From the NCBI GenBank assembly GCA_021796835.1, contig JAKABO010000011.1, forward strand, positions 1-64,000: a stretch of DNA of 64,000 nucleotides, given 5' to 3'. This stretch comes from Pseudomonadota bacterium (GTDB lineage Bacteria > Pseudomonadota > Gammaproteobacteria > Burkholderiales > Ferrovaceae). Below are positions 1 to 9,868 of this stretch, piece after piece. Each line of letters opens with the position of its first letter. The stretch's first letter is position 1. Under the pieces are notes generated by a model that did not search any database, was not told the origin of the DNA, and saw nothing but the letters and a program-made list of their open reading frames with translations. Both the position numbers and the translations under genes were made by a program.

Positions 1-129
1 TTGCTGTGGGGTGTTCAGGGGGGGCAGATTGAAGTTCTGCGTGTAAAACTCGAAGGGGGCAAGAAAGTGGACGCGCGGCCCTTTGCGGAAGAGCAGGGAC
101 TGCAGGTCGGAACGCGCTTGGGGGGCTAG
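1..129 (+). CDS. fmt: C-terminal end of probable methionyl-tRNA formyltransferase (partial)
   Basis: An open frame runs from the window edge to a TAG at 127-129, giving the last 42 residues of a protein. The pattern (hydrophobic strand, then EGGKKVDARPFAEE, then GLQVGTRLG) resembles the C-terminal OB-like domain of Fmt, which usually ends with a GGK..A..F......G..LG pattern. Fmt formylates initiator Met-tRNA in the cytoplasm. The gene converges on holA and overlaps its stop by four bases. Only the tail is visible. The C-terminus of an RND-type adaptor (ending GL..G) is an alternative, so the call is moderate. Confidence 0.5.
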   Translation: MLWGVQGGQIEVLRVKLEGGKKVDARPFAEEQGLQVGTRLGG

Positions 130-1139
130 TGGAGGGGGGGCTGGGAGAACAAATCCAGAATGACCTGGCCCAGGGTTTCCCAGGGGTCTCCGTGGCCCAG
201 TCCCTTGATCAGTTGATCTACCTCGGCAGCACCCTGAAGGGCTCGAGCGCAGGCGCGACTGCTGGTTTTCTGGGAAAAACGTTCGAGCAATGGCCGGCGT
301 TCCCCCCATAGACGGGCTTCCTTGAAGGTTGACGGCGACGGGGTTCGTCCCTCTTCACGAGTGCGGCACAACAGGTACGCCGCGCGCCAGTCTTCGCTCA
401 GGGACCAGAGTACCAGAGGCAGGGCTTCGCCTTCCTGATTCAGGGAACGCAGGAGTAAAAGCATCTGGGCTCCGTTGCCCTGACTCAGGGCGCGGGTCAG
501 ATCCGTCAGGGTATGACGGCTCATGACCATGACGGCGGACTGCACTTGTTCCAGGGTCAGGGGGCCGGTGGGATAGAGCAGGGAAAGTTTGGCGATTTCC
601 TGGGCAGTGGCCAGAAGATTTCCCTCCGTGCAGTCCGCCAGAAACTCCAGGGCTTCGGCGCTGGCCTGGCAGGGGACCAGGCGCTGGGCAATCCATCGGG
701 TGAGTGCGCTCCGGGGTACGGGTTGGGTTTCCGTCCAGAGGGCTTTGGTTTGCAATTGGCTCAGCCAGGCGGCTTGGCGCGTCCGGTAATCCAGTTCGGA
801 CAGGAGAATCAGGAGACGTTTGTCCGCCTGCGGCGCGTTCGCCAGTTTCTCCAGTTGCCGGATGCCTTCGGGGCCCGGTTTTCCACTGGGGATATGAATC
901 TCCACGGCACTTCGTGAACCAAACAGGGAACCGCTGTTCCAGTGCAGGTCTACTTCGGCCCAGGAAAAGCGCGCTTCCACGGTCCAGACTTTGCGTTCCT
1001 CGTAGTTCTGGGCGCGGCAGGCCCGTCGCCAATGGTCCTGACATTCCAGGGAAAGAAAGGGTTCGGAACTGATCAACAGCGTGAGCGGCGGAACCTGACG
1101 GCTCAAATGGGTGGGCCACTGCTCGGGGGAGAGACGCAT
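126..1139 (-). CDS. holA: DNA polymerase III subunit delta
   Basis: This 337-residue protein matches HolA in length (E. coli 343) and in its N-terminal start (MRLSPEQWPTHL), followed by the weakly conserved clamp-loader fold. Delta opens the beta sliding clamp during clamp loading at the replication fork. It is the third gene of leuS-lptE-holA, a conserved proteobacterial order, and its ATG lies two bases after the lptE stop, indicating translational coupling. The degenerate Walker region expected of delta is not a strict motif, so the call rests on length, overall resemblance and gene order. Confidence 0.88.
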   Translation of the reverse strand: MRLSPEQWPTHLSRQVPPLTLLISSEPFLSLECQDHWRRACRAQNYEERKVWTVEARFSWAEVDLHWNSGSLFGSRSAVEIHIPSGKPGPEGIRQLEKLANAPQADKRLLILLSELDYRTRQAAWLSQLQTKALWTETQPVPRSALTRWIAQRLVPCQASAEALEFLADCTEGNLLATAQEIAKLSLLYPTGPLTLEQVQSAVMVMSRHTLTDLTRALSQGNGAQMLLLLRSLNQEGEALPLVLWSLSEDWRAAYLLCRTREEGRTPSPSTFKEARLWGERRPLLERFSQKTSSRACARALQGAAEVDQLIKGLGHGDPWETLGQVILDLFSQPPLH

Positions 1140-1141
1140 GC

Positions 1142-1684
1142 TCAGTGGGCAGCAGTGCCCAGGGCGGGATGCAGGGCAAGAACGCGGTGCAGCAACTGAT
1201 GGACCAGATCGATCTGCATGTCGTGGGTGAGTAATTGCTGTTCGGCGGGTTTGCCCAGAATCTGGATGACGTTGTAATTGTACAGACGGGTGACCGTCAG
1301 GGTAGAGGGCGGTATCAACTCATTCCCGAGGTTGTCCGACGCGCGATAGGATAAACGGGCGTAAAGGGTATATTGGGAAACGGTGCCCTCTGCATTGAGG
1401 GTCAGGATCTGCTGGGTGTTCTGGATTGGAGAGAGAGTCAAAACGACGTCGGCTTTGTCCGACTGCTTGACCAGGGTAATATGGGTCTGGTGCAGAATCT
1501 CTAGCTTGAGTTCCTGGTCAGCCACATCCCCCATTTTGCCGTCCACATACAGGGTGTGGAATTGCGCCTCGGGGAGACCGCGCAAATGAAAACCGCAGGC
1601 ACCCAGCGTGAGGGGAAAAAGGACGAAAAAAATGGTCTTCCACAGTCCTGAAAAATGGGGTGTGAGGGGGGCAAGTGAGCGCAT
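1142..1684 (-). CDS. lptE: LPS-assembly lipoprotein LptE
   Basis: The 180-residue protein has an N-terminal hydrophobic segment ending in a lipobox (LTLGACGFHLRG, Cys at about residue 30), and the GFHLRG start of the mature protein is characteristic of LptE/RlpB. LptE plugs the LptD barrel in the outer membrane and helps deliver LPS to the surface. Its ATG directly abuts the leuS stop, and holA follows two bases downstream, so the three genes form one transcription unit. The C-terminal Ala/His-rich tail is not informative. Confidence 0.92.
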   Translation of the reverse strand: MRSLAPLTPHFSGLWKTIFFVLFPLTLGACGFHLRGLPEAQFHTLYVDGKMGDVADQELKLEILHQTHITLVKQSDKADVVLTLSPIQNTQQILTLNAEGTVSQYTLYARLSYRASDNLGNELIPPSTLTVTRLYNYNVIQILGKPAEQQLLTHDMQIDLVHQLLHRVLALHPALGTAAH

Positions 1685-4105
1685 TCAGAGCACGATATTG
1701 ATCAGTCGTTGAGGGACCAGAATGATCTTGCGCGGGTTGTTGCCCGCCAGGAATTTTTCCACGACTGGGTGGTTCAGGGCCATTTTTTCGATCTCTTCCG
1801 CAGCCAGGTGGGTAGGGACAGAAAGCGTGCCACGCAATTTTCCATTGATTTGCAGAACCAGTTCCACAGATTCGCGCTCGAGTGCCCGTGGGTCGGGGAT
1901 GGGCCAGGGTTCATCCAGGATGGATTCGCCAAAGCCGAGTTGTTGCCAGAGGTCATCGCTGATATGCGGCGTGATGGGGGCCAGGATGCGTAACAGGAAA
2001 GACAGGCCTTCCTGAGCCAGAGAGTCATTGACTCCGGCAATTTTTTCCAGGGCGTTGAGCATTTTCATGGCCGCCGAGGTGACGGTATTGAACTGCTGAC
2101 GTTCCATGTCGTGGGTTGCCTGTTGCAGCAGGCGATGGACCTCATGGCGGACATGGGGCGTTTCGAGGGTTTGTCCGGCATGGGCCACCTGTCGTCGGGC
2201 CTGATATTGGGCGGCAAAATTCCACAGGCGCTTGAGAAAACGGTGAGCTCCCTGAACCCCGCTGTCCGACCATTCCAGGGACTGCTCCGGCGGACTGGTA
2301 AAGATGATGAAGAAACGGGCCGTATCGGCACCGAAGGTGTCGATCAGGGCCTGGGGATCCACGGTGTTGCCCAGGGACTTGGACATCTTGCTGCCCTCCT
2401 TGAGGACCATGCCCTGGGTCAACAGACGGGTGAACGGTTCATCTGTCCGGATCAATCCTTCATCGCGGAGTAACTTGTTGAAGAATCGGGCGTACAACAG
2501 GTGCAGGATGGCATGTTCCACGCCCCCCACATACTGATCGACGGGCAACCAGTAATCGACCCGTTCATCCAGCATGGCCAGCGCATCGGGGCAGGCGTAG
2601 CGGGCATAGTACCAGGAGGATTCAAAGAATGTATCCAGGGTGTCGGTTTCACGCTCGGCAGGTTTTCCGCAGGTCGGACAGGTCGTGGCGCGAAAGGAGT
2701 CACTTTGTTTGAGCGGGGAACCCGTGCCGGAGAGGGAAACTTCTTCGGGTAGGACGACCGGAAGTTGATCTTCCGGGACCGGGACGGTTCCACAGGAAGG
2801 GCAGTGAATCAGAGGGATGGGACATCCCCAATAGCGTTGGCGTGAAATTCCCCAGTCGCGCAGGCGAAATTTGGTCTGGCGCCGTCCACTGTCCAGGGCT
2901 TCCAGAACCAGGGCCATTTTTTCCCGGGCATCGGCAGAGGTGCGCCCATCAAAATCTTCGGAGTGACAGAGAATACCGTCCTCCGTAAAGGCAGCGCCGG
3001 AGGGGGCTTCTCCCGTGACTGGGCGGATCACGGTTTTCGAGGGCAGTCCGTGGTCGCGCGCAAATTCATAATCCCGCTGATCGTGGGCGGGAACCGCCAT
3101 GACCGCTCCTTCGCCGTAACTCATCAGGACGTAATTGGCCACCCAGATGGGGAGGTGCTGCCCGGTCAGGGGGTGAATGGCCTGCAACGAGGTAGGAAAG
3201 CCCTTTTTTTCCTGGGTAGCCAGATCGGCCTCGGCCACGCTGCCCTGGCGACATTCCACCAGGAAGGCAGCCAGCCGGGGGTCCTGCAGGGCGCATTCCT
3301 GAGCCAGGGGATGTTCGGCGGCAATGGCCAAATAAGTGACGCCGTAGAGGGTATCGGCACGAGTGGTAAAAACCTTCAGATCGGTTGCGCGGTCAGTCAA
3401 CTTGAAACTGAGGGTGACGCCTTCGGATCGTCCGATCCAGTGACGTTGCATGGTTTTGACCTGTTCAGGCCAGGAGTCGAGGCGCTCCAGATCCTGCAGC
3501 AACTCTTCGGCATAGGCCGTGATGCGCAGGTAGTACATGGGGATATCGCGCTTTTCCACCAGGGCTCCCGAGCGCCAGCCGCGTCCCTCGATGACCTGTT
3601 CGTTGGCCAGAACGGTTTTATCCACGGGATCCCAGTTGACGGTGCCGGTTTTCTGGTAGATCAATCCTTTTTTGAACAGCCGGGTAAACAGCCATTGTTC
3701 CCAACGATAATAATTCGGGCGGCAGGTGGTGATTTCCCGTTCCCAGTCGATGGCCAGTCCCAGGGCCTGCAACTGACTCTTCATGGTTTCAATGTTTTGA
3801 TAAGTCCACTCCGCAGGGGCCACGCCTTGCTTGAGCGCCGCATTCTCGGCGGGCAGGCCAAAGGCGTCCCACCCCATGGGTTGGAGGACGTTGAATCCCT
3901 TCATGCGGTGGTAACGGGCCAGCACATCCCCTAATGTATAGTTGCGCACATGCCCCATGTGCAACTTGCCGGAGGGGTAGGGAAACATGGACAGGCAATA
4001 ATATTTGGGACGGTTTGGCAACTCGCAGGCGCGGTACCGTTGCGTCCGGGTCCATGTCTCCTGACAGCGACGTTCGAGGGTGTGGGGATCGTACAAATCT
4101 TCCAT
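1685..4105 (-). CDS. leuS: leucyl-tRNA synthetase
   Basis: This 806-residue class I aminoacyl-tRNA synthetase charges tRNA-Leu in the cytoplasm. The HIGH signature appears as HMGH in [16 protein letters not shown] near residue 50, and the KMSKS loop is intact ([10 protein letters not shown]). The CP1 editing domain contains the T-rich stretch [10 protein letters not shown] zinc-ribbon-like CPSCG...CPTCG region is present before the KMSKS half. Length is slightly below the E. coli enzyme (860). It is the promoter-proximal gene of leuS-lptE-holA and is divergent from uvrD. Confidence 0.97.
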   Translation of the reverse strand: MEDLYDPHTLERRCQETWTRTQRYRACELPNRPKYYCLSMFPYPSGKLHMGHVRNYTLGDVLARYHRMKGFNVLQPMGWDAFGLPAENAALKQGVAPAEWTYQNIETMKSQLQALGLAIDWEREITTCRPNYYRWEQWLFTRLFKKGLIYQKTGTVNWDPVDKTVLANEQVIEGRGWRSGALVEKRDIPMYYLRITAYAEELLQDLERLDSWPEQVKTMQRHWIGRSEGVTLSFKLTDRATDLKVFTTRADTLYGVTYLAIAAEHPLAQECALQDPRLAAFLVECRQGSVAEADLATQEKKGFPTSLQAIHPLTGQHLPIWVANYVLMSYGEGAVMAVPAHDQRDYEFARDHGLPSKTVIRPVTGEAPSGAAFTEDGILCHSEDFDGRTSADAREKMALVLEALDSGRRQTKFRLRDWGISRQRYWGCPIPLIHCPSCGTVPVPEDQLPVVLPEEVSLSGTGSPLKQSDSFRATTCPTCGKPAERETDTLDTFFESSWYYARYACPDALAMLDERVDYWLPVDQYVGGVEHAILHLLYARFFNKLLRDEGLIRTDEPFTRLLTQGMVLKEGSKMSKSLGNTVDPQALIDTFGADTARFFIIFTSPPEQSLEWSDSGVQGAHRFLKRLWNFAAQYQARRQVAHAGQTLETPHVRHEVHRLLQQATHDMERQQFNTVTSAAMKMLNALEKIAGVNDSLAQEGLSFLLRILAPITPHISDDLWQQLGFGESILDEPWPIPDPRALERESVELVLQINGKLRGTLSVPTHLAAEEIEKMALNHPVVEKFLAGNNPRKIILVPQRLINIVL

Positions 4106-4131
4106 GGCAGCACAGGTCAGGCAAAGGGACG

Positions 4132-4173
4132 ATTATACTCGTGCATGGGTAAGGAAGGGGACTCCCGTATAAT
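4132..4173. promoter_or_regulatory. divergent promoter region between leuS and uvrD
   Basis: Two consensus -10 hexamers are visible in the 90-base gap. TATAAT at 4168-4173 reads toward uvrD, and TATAAT on the minus strand (ATTATA at 4132-4137) reads toward leuS. Neither has a good TTGACA at 17 bases, so the assignment rests on the -10 elements and the divergent arrangement. Confidence 0.5.
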
Positions 4174-4195
4174 GCAGGGAATCAAGTAGGCGGCG

Positions 4196-6361
4196 ATGGC
4201 AATACCCATGGAAAATTTACTGGAAGGACTGAACCCGCAGCAACGGGAGGCTGTGACCTGGGATCATGGGTCGGCCCTGGTTCTGGCGGGCGCCGGGAGT
4301 GGCAAGACCCGGGTTCTGACCACCCGGATGGCGTGGTTGATGGCAACGGGAAAGAATCGTCCAGAGGAGTTGCTGGCGGTCACTTTTACCAATAAGGCGG
4401 CGCGCGAGATGACGACGCGCTTGTCATCCATGGGGAACTGGCCCGTCCGCTCTCTTTGGGTGGGGACGTTCCACGGATTATGTCACCGCTTTTTACGTTT
4501 GCACGCCCTGGACGCGGGGCTGACGCCTCAATTTCAGATCATCGACAGTCAGGAGCAGTTGGCGGCGCTCAAGCGGGTCATGAAGGCGCTGAATCTTGAC
4601 GAAGAGCGGGTGAATCCCCGTCAGTTGCAGCACTTTGTCAACGGGCACAAGGAACAGGGGCTACGCGCAGAGAATGCCGTGGTTTCCCATTCTGCACAGC
4701 GCCCCTTGCAGGAAGCCTATGCGGCTTATGAGGTGCAGTGCCAACGGGAAGGGACCGTGGACTTTGCCGAACTGTTGTTGCGTTGCGTGGAATTATGGCA
4801 ACACCATCCCGTGTTGCGCGAACATTACCAGGCTCGCTTCAAAACCTTTCTGGTCGATGAGTTCCAGGACACCAATCCGCTCCAGTACCGCTGGTTACGC
4901 CTGTTGTGTGGGCCGACCAGTACGGTATTTGCGGTGGGGGATGACGATCAGTCCATCTATTCCTTTCGCGGCGCGGAAATCGAGAATATGCGCCATTTTG
5001 AGCGGGATTACGGGGTGACCCGAGTTCTGCGTCTGGAACAGAATTATCGTTCTCTGGGGACCATTCTGGAAGCGGCCAATGCCTTGATTCAAAACAACGC
5101 CGGGCGATTTGGCAAGACGCTCTGGACGGAGGGCGCGCAGGGAGAGCCGATCCGGGTCTACGAGGGAGAAACGGATGGAGATGAAGCCCGTTTCATTGCG
5201 CATACCGTAATACAGTTGCGCGAACAGGGGACTCGTCTGTCGGACATGGTCCTGCTGTACCGGTCCAATGCTCAGTCCCGTGCGCTCGAGCAGGCCCTGT
5301 TTTCTCTCAACTTGCCCTATCGGGTGCACGGCGGGTTACGTTTCTTCGAGCGCCAGGAAATCCGTCATGCACTGGCCTATCTGAGATTGGCGGTTTCGGC
5401 GGATGACGACGCGGCTTTTCTGCGCGTGATCAATTTCCCCCCCCGAGGCATCGGGGCCCGCTCCCTGGAAAATCTGCAGGTCGAGGCACAGACGCTCCGC
5501 TCCAGCCTGTTCCAGGCGACGCGTGCCAGTTCCTTGACCGGCAAGGCGGGACAGGGCGTGCAACGCTTTGTGCAGGGAATCGACCAATTGGCGGAACGGA
5601 TTCATCAGGGGCTGGACTTGCCCGGCGTGATCCAGGCCGTACTGGAGGTCAGCGGCCTCCTGGCGCATTACCGTCAAGACAAGGAGGGCACCGACCGGGT
5701 CGCCAATCTGGAGGAACTGGTGGCTGCTGCCGTGGCGTTCACCCAGGAAGAAGGGTCAGGGGACGTCCTGTCATTTTTGGCGCATGCCTCTCTGGAGGCT
5801 GGAGAACACGAAGCTGCGCCAGGGAGCGAAGCGATCCAGATGATGACGGTGCATGCGGCCAAGGGGCTGGAGTTTGAAGTGGTGTTTGTGGCAGGACTGG
5901 AGGATGGTTTGTTTCCCCATGAGAACGCCTTGCAGGAGGCTCGGGGCCTGGAAGAAGAACGTCGTCTGGCCTATGTCGCCCTCACCCGGGCCCGGCGTCA
6001 GTTGTATCTGACCCATGCCCAGAGCCGCGTGCTCCACGGACAGATGCGTTATGGCGTGCGTTCCCGTTTTCTTGAAGAAATTCCCGAATCCCTCTGTCAT
6101 ATTTTGAATCCACGCGCCAGAAGACCTGAACTTTCCTTTGGGTCACGGGCTCCCAGTTCTGTGCGTCCCCCGACTTTCTCCACAGAATCCACCCGAACCG
6201 GAAAGTTCCACATCGGGCAGCGGGTTCGGCACGACAAATTTGGAGAGGGCGTGGTTTTGGCGCGGGAAGGTCAGGGAGATGAGGGGCGGGTTCAGGTAAA
6301 TTTCAGGGATGTTGGCACGAAATGGTTGGCGCTGGCTTTTGCCCGGCTGATTCCTCTTTGA
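4196..6361 (+). CDS. uvrD: UvrD/Rep-family superfamily 1 DNA helicase
   Basis: The 721-residue protein has the full set of SF1A motifs: Walker A GAGSGKT at residues 32-38, DEFQDTNPLQY (motif II), GDDDQSIYSFRGA (motif III), QNYRS (motif IV) and VHAAKGLEFEVVF (motif V). The C-terminus carries a Tudor-like segment (FHIGQRVRHDKFGEGVV), as in UvrD/PcrA, which contacts RNA polymerase. UvrD unwinds DNA 3' to 5' in nucleotide excision and mismatch repair. MENLLEGLNP at residue 5 is an alternative start; no strong ribosome binding site decides between them. Rep is less likely because of the C-terminal Tudor segment. Confidence 0.92.
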   Translation: MAIPMENLLEGLNPQQREAVTWDHGSALVLAGAGSGKTRVLTTRMAWLMATGKNRPEELLAVTFTNKAAREMTTRLSSMGNWPVRSLWVGTFHGLCHRFLRLHALDAGLTPQFQIIDSQEQLAALKRVMKALNLDEERVNPRQLQHFVNGHKEQGLRAENAVVSHSAQRPLQEAYAAYEVQCQREGTVDFAELLLRCVELWQHHPVLREHYQARFKTFLVDEFQDTNPLQYRWLRLLCGPTSTVFAVGDDDQSIYSFRGAEIENMRHFERDYGVTRVLRLEQNYRSLGTILEAANALIQNNAGRFGKTLWTEGAQGEPIRVYEGETDGDEARFIAHTVIQLREQGTRLSDMVLLYRSNAQSRALEQALFSLNLPYRVHGGLRFFERQEIRHALAYLRLAVSADDDAAFLRVINFPPRGIGARSLENLQVEAQTLRSSLFQATRASSLTGKAGQGVQRFVQGIDQLAERIHQGLDLPGVIQAVLEVSGLLAHYRQDKEGTDRVANLEELVAAAVAFTQEEGSGDVLSFLAHASLEAGEHEAAPGSEAIQMMTVHAAKGLEFEVVFVAGLEDGLFPHENALQEARGLEEERRLAYVALTRARRQLYLTHAQSRVLHGQMRYGVRSRFLEEIPESLCHILNPRARRPELSFGSRAPSSVRPPTFSTESTRTGKFHIGQRVRHDKFGEGVVLAREGQGDEGRVQVNFRDVGTKWLALAFARLIPL

Positions 6362-6467
6362 GCCGCGGATTTGATCGTGTGCTTAATTTTTGGTGGGGGG
6401 GCATGATAGAATGGGACGATCGGTTTCCGTATCCCTCTCTGGCGAGTGAATTCAAGGAAATGACACC

Positions 6468-7088
6468 ATGAATAAATGGATGACTGGACTCCTGCTTGGT
6501 TGGCTGGTTCTTCCCGCCTGGGCACAGCCGGGGGATCCGGAAAAAGGCAAGGTCATTGCGGGTTCCATCTGCTATGCCTGCCATGGTCTGGATGGCGTCA
6601 GTCCGATCCCGACCCAGCCCCATTTGGCGGCACAGATTCCGGACTACGTGGTCAAGCAGTTGAATGACATGAAATCGGTCAACGGGGCTCCTCCCGCCCG
6701 GGACAATCCCATCATGGCAGGCATCGTGTCCATGCTCAGTGCAGAGGATATGCGCAATGTGGCGGCCTGGTATGCGATCCAGCCCCCCCATTTGACGCGC
6801 GCCAACGATCCAAAACTGGTGGCCATCGGACAGAAGATTTGGCGGGGTGGGGATGCGGATCGGGATGTGCCCGCCTGTTCCGGTTGTCATGGTCCCGCTG
6901 GCGCGGGGGTTCCTGCGCCTTATCCGCGTCTTTCGGGACAGTATCAGGAATATACCGAACTTCAACTGCAACATTTCAGGGATGGCACGCGCAGCAATGA
7001 TCCTGACGCCGTGATGCGTTCCATTGCACATCGCCTGACCAATGAGGAAATCAAGGCCCTTTCGGACTACGCTGCGGGCGTGTATTGA
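6468..7088 (+). CDS. diheme cytochrome c4
   Basis: This 206-residue periplasmic protein has a Sec signal peptide (residues 1-20, cleavage after PAWA) and two cytochrome c domains with CYACHG (about residue 38) and CSGCHG (about residue 139) heme sites, each followed by a later Met region. Length and two-domain layout fit cytochrome c4, which shuttles electrons to terminal oxidases. AAGGA precedes the ATG by about nine bases. A possible -10 (TAGAAT, 6407-6412) lies upstream. A second c4 gene is encoded at 11055-11795, on the other side of the oxidase-like genes. Confidence 0.88.
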   Translation: MNKWMTGLLLGWLVLPAWAQPGDPEKGKVIAGSICYACHGLDGVSPIPTQPHLAAQIPDYVVKQLNDMKSVNGAPPARDNPIMAGIVSMLSAEDMRNVAAWYAIQPPHLTRANDPKLVAIGQKIWRGGDADRDVPACSGCHGPAGAGVPAPYPRLSGQYQEYTELQLQHFRDGTRSNDPDAVMRSIAHRLTNEEIKALSDYAAGVY

Positions 7089-7138
7089 TCTGAGCTTTTT
7101 ATTTGACAAAGTGGTTGCTTGATTCAAGGAGTTCACGG

Positions 7139-8611
7139 ATGTTGGGTTTGCGGCAATGGGGTATGTTGGCCCTTCTGGTTTGGGCTGTGGCGACGTTTCT
7201 GGTTCTGCATCGGGGACCCTACGGAATAGAGGAAGAAGCCGCCAAGGCATTGCTGCTGGATTGGTCGGTGGCCGACCACGTGGCCAACTCCATCGTGACC
7301 CTGGGCGTTCCGGATTTTCGTGATCTTCTCTGGCTGCCTCTGGGATTCCTGTGGCCAGGGCAGGTCATGGCGGCCAAGGGGGTGATGATCGCCCTGGCTG
7401 CGCTCACGGCATGGGGGTTATACCGCTGGCAGTCCCTGGAAGGACAGGACGAGGCCGCTTTGCTGGCGACGGGATTATGGCTGCTGACGCCACTGACCCT
7501 GTTGCAGATCGATCATCTTTCGCCCGGACTGGGGATACTGGCTGCGTTCATGGGCGGATACTGGCTGGATCGTTCCTACCGGCAACGACCCCACGCATTG
7601 GGCGGACTGTATTTCGGGCAGTTGGGGCTGGTCGCCTTTGCCGTCAGCCTGCATCCGGTGGGGCTGGTCTATCCGCTCCTCCTGGCTTGGACCTGGCATA
7701 AAAACCCGGTGAATTCCCTGCAAAAAAAATCCTTCTTCATTGGACTGACGGTTTTTTCAGGGATTTCGATTCTTCTGCGCTGGGGTTGGAGCGGCGTTCT
7801 CTGGTTCCAGAATCCGGTGCGCGACTGGGCCCCCTTTTGGCGTCATTTTCCCGGTTTTGAGCCCGAAGTCACGGCGACTGATTGGGGGGCAGGGGTTCTG
7901 ATCCTGGCTCTGGTGCTTTGGGTCTGGTGGCACAAGCGGCAGATGCTCTGGAAAACATTGCTGGGCCAGTGTCTCTGGTGGGGGGTTCTGGTTTCATCCT
8001 TCAATGGGGATGCCACCTTTGCTCTGCTGGGCATGATCACGTTACTTTATGCAGGGATTCCGGCGTTGCTCGAATGGGGTGCCGGAAAAATCGGTTTTCT
8101 GGCTCAACGGGGCTGGGTCCTTCTGGGCGTTTTTCTGATCTCTACCCTCAGCATGCAGGATGACCGTGGCTGGTTCGAGTTGGGACAGGCACGTCAATTG
8201 ACCGAACAGGATCAGTTGATCCTGACGCTCACCCAGACGGTGGAACACTATCGCACCGATGCAGAAACCCGTCATTTGCCGGATCCGCGTTTGCGGGTAG
8301 CGAGCCAGTGGCCGGCACGGACCATGCTGGCCTGTCGGTGCGATGCCTTGCCCCTACCCCCAGCCGCCAAGGATCCCGCTGCCCAACTGGTCATGATGAA
8401 AGGATTGACCCATTTGATCATGGCCCCCAAAACCCCGGCCAATCTGGGGTTGGCTCAGAACCTGTCCCTGCTGGGGAACGAAGTGGAAACCATTTCCCTG
8501 CAAGCCGGGGGGGTCGTTCTGCAGATCCGTACCCCAAACCTGGCACCTGCGGCGCCGGCCCCGGTACTGGATGAGCCGCCGCCTCCTGCTCCTGGAGATC
8601 CCGTCAAATGA
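7139..8611 (+). CDS. polytopic membrane protein of unknown function
   Basis: The 490-residue protein has roughly ten hydrophobic segments in its first 350 residues and a soluble C-terminal part of about 130 residues ending in a Pro/Ala-rich tail (APAAPAPVLDEPPPPAPG). Its pattern resembles dolichol-mannosyltransferase-like (GT-C) glycosyltransferases, with an acidic EEE just after the first membrane segment (GPYGIEEEAAK), but no conserved catalytic motif is clear. The ATG at 7139 is preferred over a TTG 36 bases upstream because AAGGAG lies at 7126-7131. The stop overlaps the start of the next small gene (ATGA). I do not recognise the family with confidence. Confidence 0.7.
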   Translation: MLGLRQWGMLALLVWAVATFLVLHRGPYGIEEEAAKALLLDWSVADHVANSIVTLGVPDFRDLLWLPLGFLWPGQVMAAKGVMIALAALTAWGLYRWQSLEGQDEAALLATGLWLLTPLTLLQIDHLSPGLGILAAFMGGYWLDRSYRQRPHALGGLYFGQLGLVAFAVSLHPVGLVYPLLLAWTWHKNPVNSLQKKSFFIGLTVFSGISILLRWGWSGVLWFQNPVRDWAPFWRHFPGFEPEVTATDWGAGVLILALVLWVWWHKRQMLWKTLLGQCLWWGVLVSSFNGDATFALLGMITLLYAGIPALLEWGAGKIGFLAQRGWVLLGVFLISTLSMQDDRGWFELGQARQLTEQDQLILTLTQTVEHYRTDAETRHLPDPRLRVASQWPARTMLACRCDALPLPPAAKDPAAQLVMMKGLTHLIMAPKTPANLGLAQNLSLLGNEVETISLQAGGVVLQIRTPNLAPAAPAPVLDEPPPPAPGDPVK

Positions 8612-8808
8612 AAATCAGCCCTCGCGAAGCCCTGGTTTATGTGGTGGTGACTCTCAGTTCGCTGTTTCTGACTGCCTATACCGTGCATATGCTGGTGGGT
8701 GGCCTGATTCCGGCGGACAGGGAATACCACTACATGGGGCTGGCCTGTTCGGGGGTGGCGGTGGTGATCGGGTTCATGGCCTGGGATGTGGTGCGTCGCC
8801 GGCGTTAG
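8608..8808 (+). CDS. small two-helix membrane protein, unknown
   Basis: A 66-residue protein starting inside the stop codon of the upstream membrane protein (ATGA overlap), so the two are co-translated. It shows two hydrophobic segments (about residues 8-32 and 43-58) and an Arg-rich C-terminus (DVVRRRR), predicted to lie in the cytoplasm. No family is recognised. Its pairing with the 490-residue protein suggests a two-subunit membrane unit. Confidence 0.65.
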   Translation: MKISPREALVYVVVTLSSLFLTAYTVHMLVGGLIPADREYHYMGLACSGVAVVIGFMAWDVVRRRR

Positions 8809-8841
8809 AAACCGCCGGTTTCCCTCAGGTCCGAACGGCGC

Positions 8842-9309
8842 TCAGGGGAGAGGCGCCTTCTTTTTGGCAAAGAAATCCTGAAGGGACTGGTAATCCCGTT
8901 CAAGAGAAAACTGCCCTTTATGAAAAACGAATTGCAGGCGCTTGCCTGCTGCATCCAGTCCGGTCAATCCGATGGAACGGCCGGAATAATCACGATACAC
9001 GTGGATATCCTTGAGTAGTTCGAGGCTCGTCCCGTTTTTCAGGTGGACACGCACGCAGGGCGCCTGGGGGTCGGCTTCCAGTCGAACGGGCGCCGTGGGA
9101 AGGCACAGCAGACGAGTCTTCAGCACCCGATTGGCGCCTGCAAACAGGAAAAAACAGGCCATGAACAGGAGCAGATAGGTAAGATTCGGGTTCGACGCGT
9201 ACCAGGCATTGGCGGCAAAGGCCCCCAGAGCGGAAACCGTGGGAACATAAAGCAACAGATCCCAGGTCATGCCTCGGGGATCTTTTTTCAATTGATAGGA
9301 GCGCAACAT
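8842..9309 (-). CDS. small membrane protein with C-terminal soluble domain, unknown
   Basis: Starting at the ATG at 9309 (MLRSYQLKKDPRG) the protein has 155 residues: two adjacent hydrophobic segments (about residues 20-60) followed by a beta-rich soluble domain with an ending KKKAPLP. Longer upstream frames would run into the preceding thioredoxin-like gene, whose stop is at 9350, so this start is chosen although its ribosome binding site is weak. The layout resembles small two-helix proteins with a PH-like domain, but this is not certain. It is the last gene of a minus-strand run with 9350-9862 and 9869-10959. Confidence 0.6.
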   Translation of the reverse strand: MLRSYQLKKDPRGMTWDLLLYVPTVSALGAFAANAWYASNPNLTYLLLFMACFFLFAGANRVLKTRLLCLPTAPVRLEADPQAPCVRVHLKNGTSLELLKDIHVYRDYSGRSIGLTGLDAAGKRLQFVFHKGQFSLERDYQSLQDFFAKKKAPLP

Positions 9310-9349
9310 AGGGATCTCAGGGGGGCTGACAAATGGGTCGGCAGACTCT

Positions 9350-9862
9350 TTACGGGAGGGAAGCCTGATGAGGGGCGGGTAGAACGGCTCGAATGGCTGC
9401 ATCCATTTCCTGATAAAGCATGGGGCCTGCCTGTTGATACCGGACGATTCCATGCGTGTCGATCACAAAGGTCCAGGGATCGCCCATCACGCGATAGGTT
9501 TTGAATGCTTCGGGGTTTTCATACTGGTCCATATGCAGAAACAGGACATTGGGCTGATATTTGTCAAGCATGGCCTTGGTGATTTGCAGTTGCCGATCGC
9601 AGACAGAACAATGACCGGGGGTGGCAAATTCGAGCAGGATGGGTTTTCCTGTGGCCAACGCCTGATCCAGCGAATACTGATACATGCGCGGGTCAGGCTG
9701 GCGATAGGTGGTCATGCGGCTGAGGTCTCCGCCGACATCGGCCAAGGTCTTGGTGGCCAGTCGAGGGGCCTGGGTCCCCAGGGCCAGTCCCAGGTCCTGC
9801 CGATTGCAGCCTCCCAGGGCGACGACCAGAACGATCAGGGAATACCTCAATTTGGATGTCAT
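9350..9862 (-). CDS. thioredoxin-like lipoprotein
   Basis: A 170-residue protein with a signal peptide and lipobox (VVALGGCNRQ, Cys at residue 19), followed by a thioredoxin fold: the strand ILLEFATPGH precedes a CSVC redox pair, and DPWTFVIDTHG supplies the cis-Pro-like strand. It would act as a membrane-attached thiol-disulfide protein in the periplasm, for example reducing cytochrome c or Cu-site cysteines. It lies six bases downstream of a truncated oxidase-like gene, consistent with a role in building a nearby redox protein; the substrate is unknown. Confidence 0.78.
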   Translation of the reverse strand: MTSKLRYSLIVLVVALGGCNRQDLGLALGTQAPRLATKTLADVGGDLSRMTTYRQPDPRMYQYSLDQALATGKPILLEFATPGHCSVCDRQLQITKAMLDKYQPNVLFLHMDQYENPEAFKTYRVMGDPWTFVIDTHGIVRYQQAGPMLYQEMDAAIRAVLPAPHQASLP

Positions 9863-9868
9863 GGGAGG

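Noticed and set aside
2963-3934. Long plus-strand frame inside leuS
   Set aside because: It is antisense to conserved leucyl-tRNA synthetase motifs and encodes no recognisable protein.
8810-8826. Short hairpin AAACC/GGTTT after the small membrane gene as a terminator
   Set aside because: Only five base pairs and no T-run; too weak to call.
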